NCBI RefSeq assembly: GCF_028690125.1
Contig: NZ_JAQVBV010000002.1
Coordinates: 248,001-312,000, forward strand
Length of the DNA stretch: 64,000 nucleotides
From: Bacteroides sp.
Lineage (GTDB): Bacteria > Bacteroidota > Bacteroidia > Bacteroidales > Bacteroidaceae
Direction of reading: 5' to 3'
Positions 9,352 through 16,439 of this stretch are shown here, in pieces; the stretch's first letter is position 1, and every line of letters begins with the position of its first letter. Under the pieces are notes generated by a model. That model was given only the letters and a program-made list of their open reading frames with translations. It was not told where the DNA came from and searched no databases. The position numbers and the translations under genes were made by a program.

Positions 9352-9813
9352 TTACCTGCGCCTCTTTGGCTCATTCTCACCTCGGTTCACAGCTTTCAAC
9401 ATTTCTCTGTGAAAACGAGTTTCCGCACGTTGTACAAGAAATATTTTCTTCCAGGACAAAATCCTATGAAATTTATCTAAATACGACTTATCCAAACGAT
9501 CGGCTGCAATGCGGTTGTCACAGACCTGTCCGATAATCTGTTCGTATTGTGCTTCGGTAGTATTATCCTCTTTTGCCTTACGCATCAAATTCCAGGAATC
9601 ATCATTCAATTTCTTCTTTTTATCCTGAAGTTCAAAATAAACAGGGAAAAACTTTGCAGCTTCATCCTTTGTCAATCCGGCTTGTTCTATAATAAATGTT
9701 TTTTGCTTCGCCCTAAATTCATCACGGGTTAGATGCTGCTCACATCCACTGGCAGCCAGAAGAAAGGGAACAAAACAAAATAACAAAACAACTAAAGCTA
9801 TTAATTTTTTCAT
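9352..9813 (-). CDS. secreted or lipid-anchored helical protein in sigma/anti-sigma cluster, 153 aa
   Basis: The signal peptide is MKKLIALVVLLFCFVPFLLA, followed by ASGC, which could serve as a lipobox or simply follow a signal peptidase I site. The mature part is highly charged and helical: LTRDEFRAKQKTFI, LTKDEAAKFFPVYFELQDKK and a basic C-terminus ending in KRRR. The pattern recalls small periplasmic Spy/CpxP-like proteins, whose sequences also hold repeated Leu-Thr-x-x-Glu-Ala phrases. It is third in the cluster behind the ECF sigma factor and its putative anti-sigma factor, separated by 24 bp, and may sense or buffer an envelope signal. That role is inference. Confidence 0.75.
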   Translation of the reverse strand: MKKLIALVVLLFCFVPFLLAASGCEQHLTRDEFRAKQKTFIIEQAGLTKDEAAKFFPVYFELQDKKKKLNDDSWNLMRKAKEDNTTEAQYEQIIGQVCDNRIAADRLDKSYLDKFHRILSWKKIFLVQRAETRFHREMLKAVNRGENEPKRRR

Positions 9814-9837
9814 TTTAAATATTCAAACTTTAATAAA

Positions 9838-10212
9838 TCATTCTACATTTGCATCACTCAGATAAACGTACAGCGAATAGTCATCCATCATGGCAGCTTC
9901 TACCGAAAAGTCTATCATCTGATCGGATACAACTTCCATATCCGGTTCGGGTGCCACCACATCACTATTCGTCGGTTTATGATCTGACGATGCCACCCGG
10001 ATAATCAGAGCCGCTCCCACAAACATTGCTGCCATATATAGTAATGGTTTCAGCCTTGTCCATGTGCTGACAGGTTCTTCCTTGAAAGCTACTTTCTCTT
10101 TCTCAGGAAGTTTATTCATTACCTCTGAAGTCAAATTTTCAAAGTAACCTTCGGGAACCTTGAAGGAATGCTCCTTTCCAATCTTCTTCAATAGGATATC
10201 TTCTTCTTTCAT
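9838..10212 (-). CDS. putative anti-sigma factor, single-pass membrane protein
   Basis: A 124-residue protein. A cytoplasmic N-terminal half contains FKVPEGYFENLTSEVMNKL, a phrase common in Bacteroidales proteins encoded next to ECF sigma genes. One membrane helix (~residues 60-78, LLYMAAMFVGAALIIRVA) and a short acidic extracytoplasmic tail follow. The position right after the sigma gene and the topology suggest it sequesters that sigma factor. The ATG at 10212 has a good Shine-Dalgarno (AGGAG, 8-nt spacing). An in-frame GTG at 10242 would add only a ten-residue Lys/Arg leader. There is no zinc-binding ZAS motif. Confidence 0.75.
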   Translation of the reverse strand: MKEEDILLKKIGKEHSFKVPEGYFENLTSEVMNKLPEKEKVAFKEEPVSTWTRLKPLLYMAAMFVGAALIIRVASSDHKPTNSDVVAPEPDMEVVSDQMIDFSVEAAMMDDYSLYVYLSDANVE

Positions 10213-10259
10213 ACGTTTTTCTCCTCTCTTTTTCTTAGACACTGTGTAAGTTAAAAGGT

Positions 10260-10814
10260 TTAATCAACCCCTTCTAAAAACTTCTCTATTTTCTTCACTG
10301 CGTGATGGTAAGAAGCCTTCAATGCTCCGACAGAAGTGCCAAAGATTTCCGACATATCTTCATATTTCATTCCCTGATAATATTTCATGTTGAATACCAT
10401 CCGCTGTTTCTCCGGCAAAGCCATCAATGCTTTCTGCAATAACAGATGTACCCGATCGCCAGAAAAATAAGAATCACTTTCCAGTTTTTGCACAGCCATC
10501 GCTTCCGGATCATCAATAGTCACAGTTGCAGTAGCACGTTGTTTGTTTAGAAAAGTAAGACATTCATTCAGTGCAATGCGATAAAGCCAGGTAGCGAGTT
10601 TAGCCTCAGCACGAAAATAATCGATGTTTGTCCATGCCTTAATGAAAGTATTTTGAAGAAGGTCGTTCGCATCTTCATGCGACAACACCATCCGGCGTAT
10701 CTGCCAATACAGTTGCTCACTGTATTGTGACACGATCATTTCAAATCCTTTCCGCCGCGTACTCTCCTCCTGAAGAAGTTCCAGCACTTCGGGTTCGTTA
10801 TAAGGGGTCATCAT
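10260..10814 (-). CDS. ECF-type RNA polymerase sigma factor
   Basis: A 184-residue sigma-70 family protein with only regions 2 and 4. Region 2 spans ~residues 28-95 and includes DANDLLQNTFIKAW and the -10 recognition part LATWLYRIALNE. Region 4 spans ~125-180 with LPEKQRMVFNMKYYQGMKY and the helix-turn-helix SVGALKASYHHAVKKIE. It directs polymerase to a small regulon, probably linked to envelope state given the membrane anti-sigma candidate downstream. It starts 41 bp after the rnz stop with no TAnnTTTG between them, so it may be cotranscribed with rnz or autoregulated from a non-housekeeping promoter. Confidence 0.92.
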   Translation of the reverse strand: MMTPYNEPEVLELLQEESTRRKGFEMIVSQYSEQLYWQIRRMVLSHEDANDLLQNTFIKAWTNIDYFRAEAKLATWLYRIALNECLTFLNKQRATATVTIDDPEAMAVQKLESDSYFSGDRVHLLLQKALMALPEKQRMVFNMKYYQGMKYEDMSEIFGTSVGALKASYHHAVKKIEKFLEGVD

Positions 10815-10854
10815 TTCTCGTATTCTGTATTTTTATTTATAGTTTCATATCTGG

Positions 10855-11781
10855 TTATTCATTCTTTCCAACAGAGATACAAAGATTCTCTTTTGCCAAA
10901 ATTGTCTGCGGAAAAATGCTCGAAGCTTCATCTAATAATATCTGTTCATTTTCATAGCGTGCTGAAAAATGCCCGATAACCAATTGCCCGACTTCCGCTG
11001 TCCGTGCAATCTCTGCCGCCTGTGCAGCAGTTGTATGGTAAGTCTCTTTAGCTCTTGCCACTTCAGTTTGTGCAAAAGTAGCTTCATGAAACAACAAGTC
11101 CACTCCTTTGATCTGTTCTATCATTTCTCTTCGATAAATAGTATCGGAACAATAGGCATACTTTCGTACTGGTGCTGCCAAACGGCTCAGACGCAAATTG
11201 GCAATAACCTCACCTTCCGGAGTCACATAATCTGCTCCATTCTTAATCCGGTTAAGTTCGTACACAGGCACTTGATAAAAATCTATCATGTCTCTGATAA
11301 TATGATTAGGACGAGGTTTCTCTTCGAACAGAAAGCCACAACATGGGATACGATGTTTCAAAGGAATGGTTGTCACTATGGCCGAACGGTCTTCATAAAT
11401 CAAAGTAGGTTTGTGAGTTTCAAATTCGTGAAAAAGCACTTTATATGTAAGCTTTTTGCAAAAGAAGTTCAACATCGGAGCAAACAATTCTTCCAAACCT
11501 TTTGGAGAGTGAATATGTAAGTCAGCCGTACGCCCCAGCAGACCGAACGTCGATATCAACCCTAACAGACCAAAGCAATGATCACCATGTAAATGGGAAA
11601 TGAAAATATGATTAAGTCTGGAAAACTTTAGCCGCGAACGTCTCAACTGCATCTGCGCTCCTTCCCCACAGTCAATCATAAATAGTTTTTCACGCAGATT
11701 CACAACCTGCGATGTCGCGAAATGGCGAGTAGTAGGCAAAGCAGAACCGCATCCCAATATATGTAACTCAAATTTTTCCAT
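10855..11781 (-). CDS. rnz: ribonuclease Z
   Basis: A metallo-beta-lactamase-fold endonuclease of 308 residues that trims tRNA 3' ends. Motifs: LGCGSALPTTRHFATSQ at the N-terminus, the zinc site HLHGDHCFGL (~residues 62-71), YCSDTIYR, the late Asp/His region HEATFAQ and the C-terminal IGHFSARY. The start at 11781 (MEKFELHILG) follows the family's usual N-terminus; an ATG three codons upstream (11790) overlaps the promoter. The -7 box at 11788-11795 would give almost no 5' untranslated region. Confidence 0.95.
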   Translation of the reverse strand: MEKFELHILGCGSALPTTRHFATSQVVNLREKLFMIDCGEGAQMQLRRSRLKFSRLNHIFISHLHGDHCFGLLGLISTFGLLGRTADLHIHSPKGLEELFAPMLNFFCKKLTYKVLFHEFETHKPTLIYEDRSAIVTTIPLKHRIPCCGFLFEEKPRPNHIIRDMIDFYQVPVYELNRIKNGADYVTPEGEVIANLRLSRLAAPVRKYAYCSDTIYRREMIEQIKGVDLLFHEATFAQTEVARAKETYHTTAAQAAEIARTAEVGQLVIGHFSARYENEQILLDEASSIFPQTILAKENLCISVGKNE

Positions 11782-11787
11782 CTCATG

Positions 11788-11795
11788 CAAAGATA
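11788..11795 (-). promoter_or_regulatory. Bacteroides -7 element for rnz, TATCTTTG
   Basis: Exact TAnnTTTG match on the minus strand, only 6 bp before the rnz ATG at 11781. It rules out the upstream ATG and implies a near-leaderless mRNA if used. Confidence 0.5.
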
Positions 11796-12041
11796 GAATA
11801 TTTCAGAATCAATATTGCAAAGAATGAAAAAAAAGTTATTGAAGAATATTTATATAATTCCTGTTTCTATGATCATTCAAATAAATTTTCCGGTTCTCTC
11901 CTCAATGTGACATTAAAACGTATGTATATGTTTACCCGAAGCAGTTATTATCAATCTTCCTTGAGCACTGACACCAGTATGTGGTTTGCGTTCGAAGTGG
12001 CTATCATTGATCCTATTTTAGGATATGCTTTGCATCCGCTG
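11796..12041. other. gene-poor stretch between rnz and small ORF
   Basis: No convincing gene. The + strand has a 50-codon frame from about 11920, and the minus strand a 32-codon frame whose ATG overlaps the stop of the 79-codon ORF. Neither has family resemblance or a promoter. It may hold decayed coding sequence. Confidence 0.3.
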
Positions 12042-12281
12042 TCACCCATATTTGGATCTTGTATCCTTCTCTGAAGATTTATCCACTTTTTTCATTCCCT
12101 CTACTATGGTCTTCGTTCTATCGTTGCAGTTGTTATAATATCTATCCCAACAACCATGCATCTCAACCACTTTATTATCAACAATCCTAATTTTAGCAAC
12201 TTTAGCCGTTCCAGACTCAGAATCGGGAAACTCCAGAACTTCACCTTTATCATCGAAACTTCGATAAATCGGTTCACCCAA
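12042..12281 (-). CDS. short ORF, possibly a gene remnant, 79 codons
   Basis: An open frame without an ATG: the first available start codon is TTG at 12281, four codons after an in-frame TAA. The text (VAKIRIVDNKVVEMHGCWD, ending Lys/Ser-rich) is protein-like, with charged turns and strands, but I do not recognise it. A TAnnTTTG match on the minus strand at 12331-12338 could drive it, but the first ATG after that box opens only an eight-codon frame (MSKTLKLY). Either this is a real small gene with a weak start, or the 5' end of a decayed gene has been lost to a frameshift. Confidence 0.35.
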   Translation of the reverse strand: MGEPIYRSFDDKGEVLEFPDSESGTAKVAKIRIVDNKVVEMHGCWDRYYNNCNDRTKTIVEGMKKVDKSSEKDTRSKYG

Positions 12282-12459
12282 AATGAATCTTTTTTATATT
12301 TAGTATAGTTTTAGTGTTTTACTCATATCACAAAAGTAAAACAGAAAAAATCCCAATGGCAGTGCTTCTACCTATTTACCTATAGGAATTTCCCTGTCTA
12401 TTTAAATACAATCAAGAATACTGCCCGTATATTTAGTTTAGAACGAACTTATTCAACGC

Positions 12460-12492
12460 AAGAAGGGCACCCCTTTCCGGGATGCCCTTCTT
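12460..12492 (-). terminator. terminator hairpin after rpsA
   Basis: A 14-position stem with one mismatch (12460-12473 with 12479-12492) around a 5-nt loop, 22 bp after the rpsA stop. It is a strong GC-containing hairpin, though the U tract after it is short. Confidence 0.7.
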
Positions 12493-12513
12493 TATAATAT
12501 CTGGAAATAATGA

Positions 12514-14307
12514 TTATTTTTTTCCTTCCAACTGTTCTTTCAATGCAGCCAGAGCATCAATATCACCTAATGTAGTTGAAGCAGCTTGGTTTTGAATCAT
12601 CGGAGCCTCTTCTTTCTTAGAACTAGAAGTTTTCTTAGTAGTAGCCTTCTTTTCTGCTTTTTCTTCTGCCTTAGCAGCATCTTCGAAGATACGGCTGTGA
12701 GACAGGATGATTCTCTTTGCGTCTTTATTGAACTCGATTACCTTAAATTCAAGTTTTTCATCTAACTGAGCTTGTGCACCGTCTTCTTTTACAAGGTGTT
12801 TCGGAGTTGCGAAACCTTCCACACCGTAAGGAAGAGCTACAACAGCACCCTTATCCAGCATTTCGATGATAGTACCTTCGTGTACGGAACCTACTGTAAA
12901 TACAGTTTCGAATACATCCCAAGGATTTTCTTCGAGTTGTTTGTGACCAAGGCTTAAACGACGGTTTTCTTTGTCGATTTCCAATACTTGAACTTCGATA
13001 TCAGCACCAATCTGAGTAAATTCTGACGGATGTTTAACCTTCTTAGTCCAAGACAGGTCAGAAATATGGATCAAGCCATCAACACCTTCTTCGATTTCTA
13101 CAAATACACCGAAGTTAGTAAAGTTGCGAACTTTTGCAGTATGTTTAGAACCTACAGGATACTTATCTTCGATAGTTTCCCATGGATCTTGTTTCAGTTG
13201 TTTGATACCCAAAGACATCTTACGTTCTTCACGGTCCAAAGTCAATACAACAGCTTCTACTTCGTCACCAACCTTCATAAAGTCCTGTGCAGAACGTAAG
13301 TGTTGTGACCAAGACATTTCAGAAACGTGGATCAAACCTTCTACGCCCGGAGCGATTTCAATGAATGCACCATAATCAGCCATAACGACAACTTTACCTT
13401 TTACCTTGTCACCAACCTTCAAGTCAGTATCCAAAGCATCCCATGGGTGCGGAGTCAATTGTTTCAGACCAAGAGCAATACGTTTCTTTTCGTCATCGAA
13501 GTCAAGGATAACAACGTTAAGTTTCTGATCCAATTCAACAACTTCTTTCGGATCGCTAACACGTCCCCAAGAAAGGTCAGTAATGTGGATCAAACCGTCT
13601 ACGCCACCCAAATCGATGAATACACCGTAAGATGTGATATTTTTAACAGTTCCTTCGAGAACTTGTCCTTTTTCAAGTTTACCGATAATTTCTTTCTTCT
13701 GTTGTTCCAGTTCAGCTTCGATAAGAGCCTTGTGAGAAACAACAACATTTTTGAATTCCTGGTTGATCTTAACAACTTTGAATTCCATAGTTTTTCCAAC
13801 GAATACATCATAGTCGCGGATCGGTTTAACATCGATCTGAGAACCCGGCAAGAATGCTTCAATACCGAATACGTCCACGATCATACCACCCTTAGTACGA
13901 CACTTAATGTAACCCTTGATAATTTCTTCATTTTCCAGAGCAGCATTAACGCGATCCCAAGAACGAGTAGCACGTGCTTTTCTGTGTGACAGAACAAGTT
14001 GTCCTTTTTTATCTTCCTGATTTTCGATGTATACTTCTACAGTATCACCAATCTTCAAGTCAGGATTGTAACGGAATTCATTCAATGGGATGATACCGTC
14101 TGATTTGTAACCGATATTCACAACTACTTCACGCTTGTTCATTGCAATTACAGTTCCATCAACAACCTCACGGTCGTTTACTTTATTAAGCGTACCGTCG
14201 TAAGCTTTTTCAAGGTCTTCATGACTAACATTGGTTACTGTTTCGCCATTTTCATAAGCATCCCAATTGAAATCGTCAATAGGAGCTACATTCTTTAAGT
14301 TTTCCAT
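12514..14307 (-). CDS. rpsA: 30S ribosomal protein S1
   Basis: A 597-residue protein with about six S1 (OB-fold) RNA-binding repeats. Each is recognisable by phrases such as GVFIDLGGVDGLIHITDLSW, GAFIEIAPGVEGLIHVSEMSW and GVFVEIEEGVDGLIHISDLSW, with RISLGLKQL-type ends. The first two repeats (from ~residue 45) are the divergent ribosome-binding ones. A Lys/Ala/Glu-rich tail (~residues 545-575) follows the last repeat. It helps mRNA engage the 30S subunit, which matters in Bacteroidetes because they make little use of Shine-Dalgarno pairing. It is monocistronic, with its own canonical promoter. Confidence 0.97.
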   Translation of the reverse strand: MENLKNVAPIDDFNWDAYENGETVTNVSHEDLEKAYDGTLNKVNDREVVDGTVIAMNKREVVVNIGYKSDGIIPLNEFRYNPDLKIGDTVEVYIENQEDKKGQLVLSHRKARATRSWDRVNAALENEEIIKGYIKCRTKGGMIVDVFGIEAFLPGSQIDVKPIRDYDVFVGKTMEFKVVKINQEFKNVVVSHKALIEAELEQQKKEIIGKLEKGQVLEGTVKNITSYGVFIDLGGVDGLIHITDLSWGRVSDPKEVVELDQKLNVVILDFDDEKKRIALGLKQLTPHPWDALDTDLKVGDKVKGKVVVMADYGAFIEIAPGVEGLIHVSEMSWSQHLRSAQDFMKVGDEVEAVVLTLDREERKMSLGIKQLKQDPWETIEDKYPVGSKHTAKVRNFTNFGVFVEIEEGVDGLIHISDLSWTKKVKHPSEFTQIGADIEVQVLEIDKENRRLSLGHKQLEENPWDVFETVFTVGSVHEGTIIEMLDKGAVVALPYGVEGFATPKHLVKEDGAQAQLDEKLEFKVIEFNKDAKRIILSHSRIFEDAAKAEEKAEKKATTKKTSSSKKEEAPMIQNQAASTTLGDIDALAALKEQLEGKK

Positions 14308-14369
14308 TAATAAATAAATTGTTAAATACTTTAATTAAATAAGACATTATATTATATATAAATCGGGCG

Positions 14370-14377
14370 CAAAGTTA
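14370..14377 (-). promoter_or_regulatory. Bacteroides promoter of rpsA, -7 TAACTTTG
   Basis: Exact -7 match on the minus strand with a -33 TTTG (within TTTTG) 19 bp upstream, the canonical spacing. The leader to the ATG at 14307 is about 60 nt and AT-rich. Confidence 0.75.
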
Positions 14378-14471
14378 GCAATATTTTCTTGATTGACAAA
14401 AGAAAGTTTAAAGAAAACAAGGTAACTAAACTAAATTTCACTGTAATTTTTAGAATTGTTATCTTCGCTTT

Positions 14472-14627
14472 ATGAATACAATAATGCCCTCCTATTTTTC
14501 AAACATAAAGAATCCTCATATCACAAATCAGTGTTTCCAACTACTATCATACAGACTAACAGGTTTATATAATATGTCAGAAGATACTGATTACCAAGAC
14601 AGCATTTATTGGATCATTAATCAATAG
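14472..14627 (+). CDS. possible small ORF upstream of the recombinase, 51 aa
   Basis: An ATG-initiated frame of 51 codons ending 20 bp before the recombinase start. The C-terminal half (YNMSEDTDYQDSIYWIINQ) looks protein-like; the N-terminal half is plain. A near-consensus -7 box (TATCTTCG, 14460-14467) ends 4 bp before the ATG, so the mRNA would be almost leaderless. That box may instead serve the recombinase. I do not recognise the product. The rest of the 340-bp rpsA-recombinase gap is the rpsA leader and promoter. Confidence 0.3.
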   Translation: MNTIMPSYFSNIKNPHITNQCFQLLSYRLTGLYNMSEDTDYQDSIYWIINQ

Positions 14628-14647
14628 CCCAAAGAAATAGAATATGT

Positions 14648-15853
14648 ATGGCAACGATCAAAATCAAATTTAGACCTTCTTTAGTAGAGCAGAAAGAAGG
14701 TTCACTATTTTTTCAGATTCTGCATAAGAGAATAGCTCGCCAAATCTCTACTAGGTACAGACTGTTTCCTACCGAATGGAATTGTCGTTCGGCAGAAATC
14801 ATCCTACCATTGTTTAAGGAAAGCAGAAGAAACTATCTGCTAGCAATGAAAAAAGAAATAGACAGCGAAATCTGTCAGATAAAGCAAACTATTAACGCGC
14901 TAGAAGAAAAAAAGCAACCCTACACAGCCAGCGATGTGGTAAATGCTTATCTGACACCGAACAAGGAAAAAACGCTTTTTACCTTTATGGGAAGTGTCAT
15001 CGAGAAACTGAAAAGTATTGGTAAGATGCGTCTCAGTGAAACATATACCACTACCCTAAACAGCTTTGTCCGTTTCCGGGAGGGTGAAGATATTTTACTT
15101 ATAAAAATAGATTCCGACCTCATGATGGTTTACGAGGCATATCTCAAAAACACGGGCGTATGTCCAAACAGCAGTTCATTTTACCTTCGCAACCTGCGTG
15201 CAATCTATAATCGTGCAGTAGAAAAAGAACTTACACCACAGCGGTATCCGTTCAAGCATGTTTATACCGGTATAGACAAGACTGTAAAGCGTGCTATCTC
15301 GCTGAAAGAAATCCGTTTGATTAAAGAGCTTGATCTAACACAGAATCCAATACAGGAATACACCCGTGATCTCTTTCTTTTTTCATTTTACACAAGAGGT
15401 ATGTCATTTATAGACATTGCATTTTTGAAGAAAAAAGACTTGAATCATCATATTCTCTCATATCGTAGAAAGAAAACCGGACAGCAGCTTTCAATTCGAT
15501 GGGAAAAATGTATGCAAGAGATAGTCGACAAGTATAATACCAGCGCTTCTCCTTACCTACTACCCATTATTAAAATACCTGGAAAGGATGAAAGAAAACA
15601 GTACATAAACGCTGCCCACTTAGTAAACAACAAGTTGAAAGAGATCGGGAAAAAGCTCAAACTATCAATCCCACTTACGATGTACTGTGCCCGTCACAGT
15701 TGGGCAAGCATAGCCAAAAGTAAGAATGTTCCAGTTTCTGTCATTTCTGAAGGAATGGGACACGATTCGGAAAATACCACGCAAATCTACCTCGCTTCGT
15801 TGGATACCTCTGTTATCGACGATGCAAACAGCTTGATACTAAAATCTATATGA
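14648..15853 (+). CDS. tyrosine site-specific recombinase (integrase/invertase family)
   Basis: A 401-residue tyrosine recombinase. An N-terminal arm-binding domain (residues ~1-90) is followed by a SAM-like core-binding domain (~100-205) and a catalytic domain. Visible catalytic residues are Arg250 in FYTRGMSFID, the RH pair Arg349-His350 in MYCARHSWAS, and the nucleophile Tyr381 in TTQIYLAS. The first box-II His is replaced by Tyr (YCARH), as is common in Bacteroides chromosomal invertases of this type. No excisionase, transfer gene or attachment repeat accompanies it. Directly downstream lie inverted repeats and a pilus operon, so a local promoter-inversion role is more likely than element integration. 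That role is inference. Confidence 0.9.
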   Translation: MATIKIKFRPSLVEQKEGSLFFQILHKRIARQISTRYRLFPTEWNCRSAEIILPLFKESRRNYLLAMKKEIDSEICQIKQTINALEEKKQPYTASDVVNAYLTPNKEKTLFTFMGSVIEKLKSIGKMRLSETYTTTLNSFVRFREGEDILLIKIDSDLMMVYEAYLKNTGVCPNSSSFYLRNLRAIYNRAVEKELTPQRYPFKHVYTGIDKTVKRAISLKEIRLIKELDLTQNPIQEYTRDLFLFSFYTRGMSFIDIAFLKKKDLNHHILSYRRKKTGQQLSIRWEKCMQEIVDKYNTSASPYLLPIIKIPGKDERKQYINAAHLVNNKLKEIGKKLKLSIPLTMYCARHSWASIAKSKNVPVSVISEGMGHDSENTTQIYLASLDTSVIDDANSLILKSI

Positions 15854-15895
15854 AAACAAACTTCGAATAAAGAATAAAAATTGAGAATATCAACA

Positions 15896-15918
15896 TCTCT
15901 TTTAAAGAGATATATTAA
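15896..15918 (+). repeat. inverted repeat left (IR-L) of candidate invertible segment
   Basis: Core TCTCTTTTAAAGAGA (15896-15910), followed by two unmatched bases and TATTAA. It pairs in inverted orientation with 16074-16096 at 21 of 23 positions. The core is itself a dyad (8-bp arms including flanks, one-base centre), like a recombinase crossover site. Confidence 0.6.
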
Positions 15919-16073
15919 ACGCCGCTAATTTAAAAAAAACATTGCATACAGCCGAATAAAACAGAAAGAATTTAATCTTTCTATTAAAAATAAAGTTGTG
16001 CGAAAAGCTCTTATTTATTAAGTTCATCTGATATATATTGATTTAATCATCTTATAATCAGCACATACCGTTC
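15919..16073. promoter_or_regulatory. candidate invertible regulatory segment, ~155 bp
   Basis: The non-coding segment between IR-L and IR-R, immediately downstream of the recombinase and upstream of the pilus operon. A weak rightward promoter can be read: TTG at 15996-15998, 20 bp, then TAAGTTCA at 16019-16026 (TAnnTT kept, last two bases off). An overlapping TAAAGTTG at 15991-15998 is one base off the -7 consensus. A 7-bp-arm hairpin lies at 15963-15982. No comparable leftward promoter was seen. Inversion would point the promoter away from the operon. Confidence 0.5.
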
Positions 16074-16116
16074 TTAATACTTCTCTTTAAAAGAGAAGTA
16101 TTAAGAACGGTATGTG
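16062..16116. repeat. perfect palindrome, 27-bp arms
   Basis: Arms 16062-16088 and 16090-16116 are perfectly complementary around a single central base (16089). It contains IR-R at its centre. In RNA it would form a 27-bp hairpin in the leader of the pilus operon. There is no U tract, so it is not a standard terminator. Confidence 0.85.
16074..16096 (-). repeat. inverted repeat right (IR-R) of candidate invertible segment
   Basis: Reverse complement of IR-L: the 15-bp core 16082-16096 is identical to the IR-L core in opposite orientation, and the matching TATTAA extension again lies on the inner side. It is embedded in the 55-bp palindrome. Confidence 0.6.
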
Positions 16117-16152
16117 TATAAGCCATATCAATAATATAATATTACGAATGCA

Positions 16153-16437
16153 ATGACAACAATTAACAGCTATATCAAGGCTATGGAAAAGATAAATATA
16201 GATGACATCTATATTTGGTTCATTGACGAAGATATGCCAATATTATACGGAAATTCGGTCTTTCACTTGAGCGCTAGTTTCCCTGAATTTCCACTCATGA
16301 TTGCACTAAACACCGACAAGCTGGAATATTATATTATCCAGAACTTTCCCTTAGAATTCGTTCTAGAAAAATTTATGAACTGCCAACAACTTGTGGATAA
16401 TCACTACATACACATAATGAACATAAAATCTATATAA
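16153..16437 (+). CDS. small hypothetical protein, first gene of pilus operon, 94 aa
   Basis: A 94-residue soluble protein, acidic and rich in Ile and aromatic residues (INIDDIYIWFIDEDMPILYG, then LSASFPEFPLMIAL). It has no signal peptide, membrane helix or known motif. It starts ~35 bp after the palindrome and stops two bases before the next ATG, so translation is probably coupled to the OmpA-like gene. The position suggests a regulatory or assembly role in the pilus locus, but nothing in the sequence shows it. Confidence 0.6.
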   Translation: MTTINSYIKAMEKINIDDIYIWFIDEDMPILYGNSVFHLSASFPEFPLMIALNTDKLEYYIIQNFPLEFVLEKFMNCQQLVDNHYIHIMNIKSI

Positions 16438-16439
16438 TA

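Noticed and set aside
13327..13989. 220-codon + strand ORF within rpsA
   Set aside because: It is antisense to conserved S1 repeats, and its Phe/Asn/Ser-rich text is what antisense of that gene produces.
14648..15853. Recombinase as evidence of an integrated conjugative element or prophage
   Set aside because: There are no mobilisation, replication, excisionase or phage genes nearby and no direct repeats that could be attachment sites; a local invertase explains the context better.
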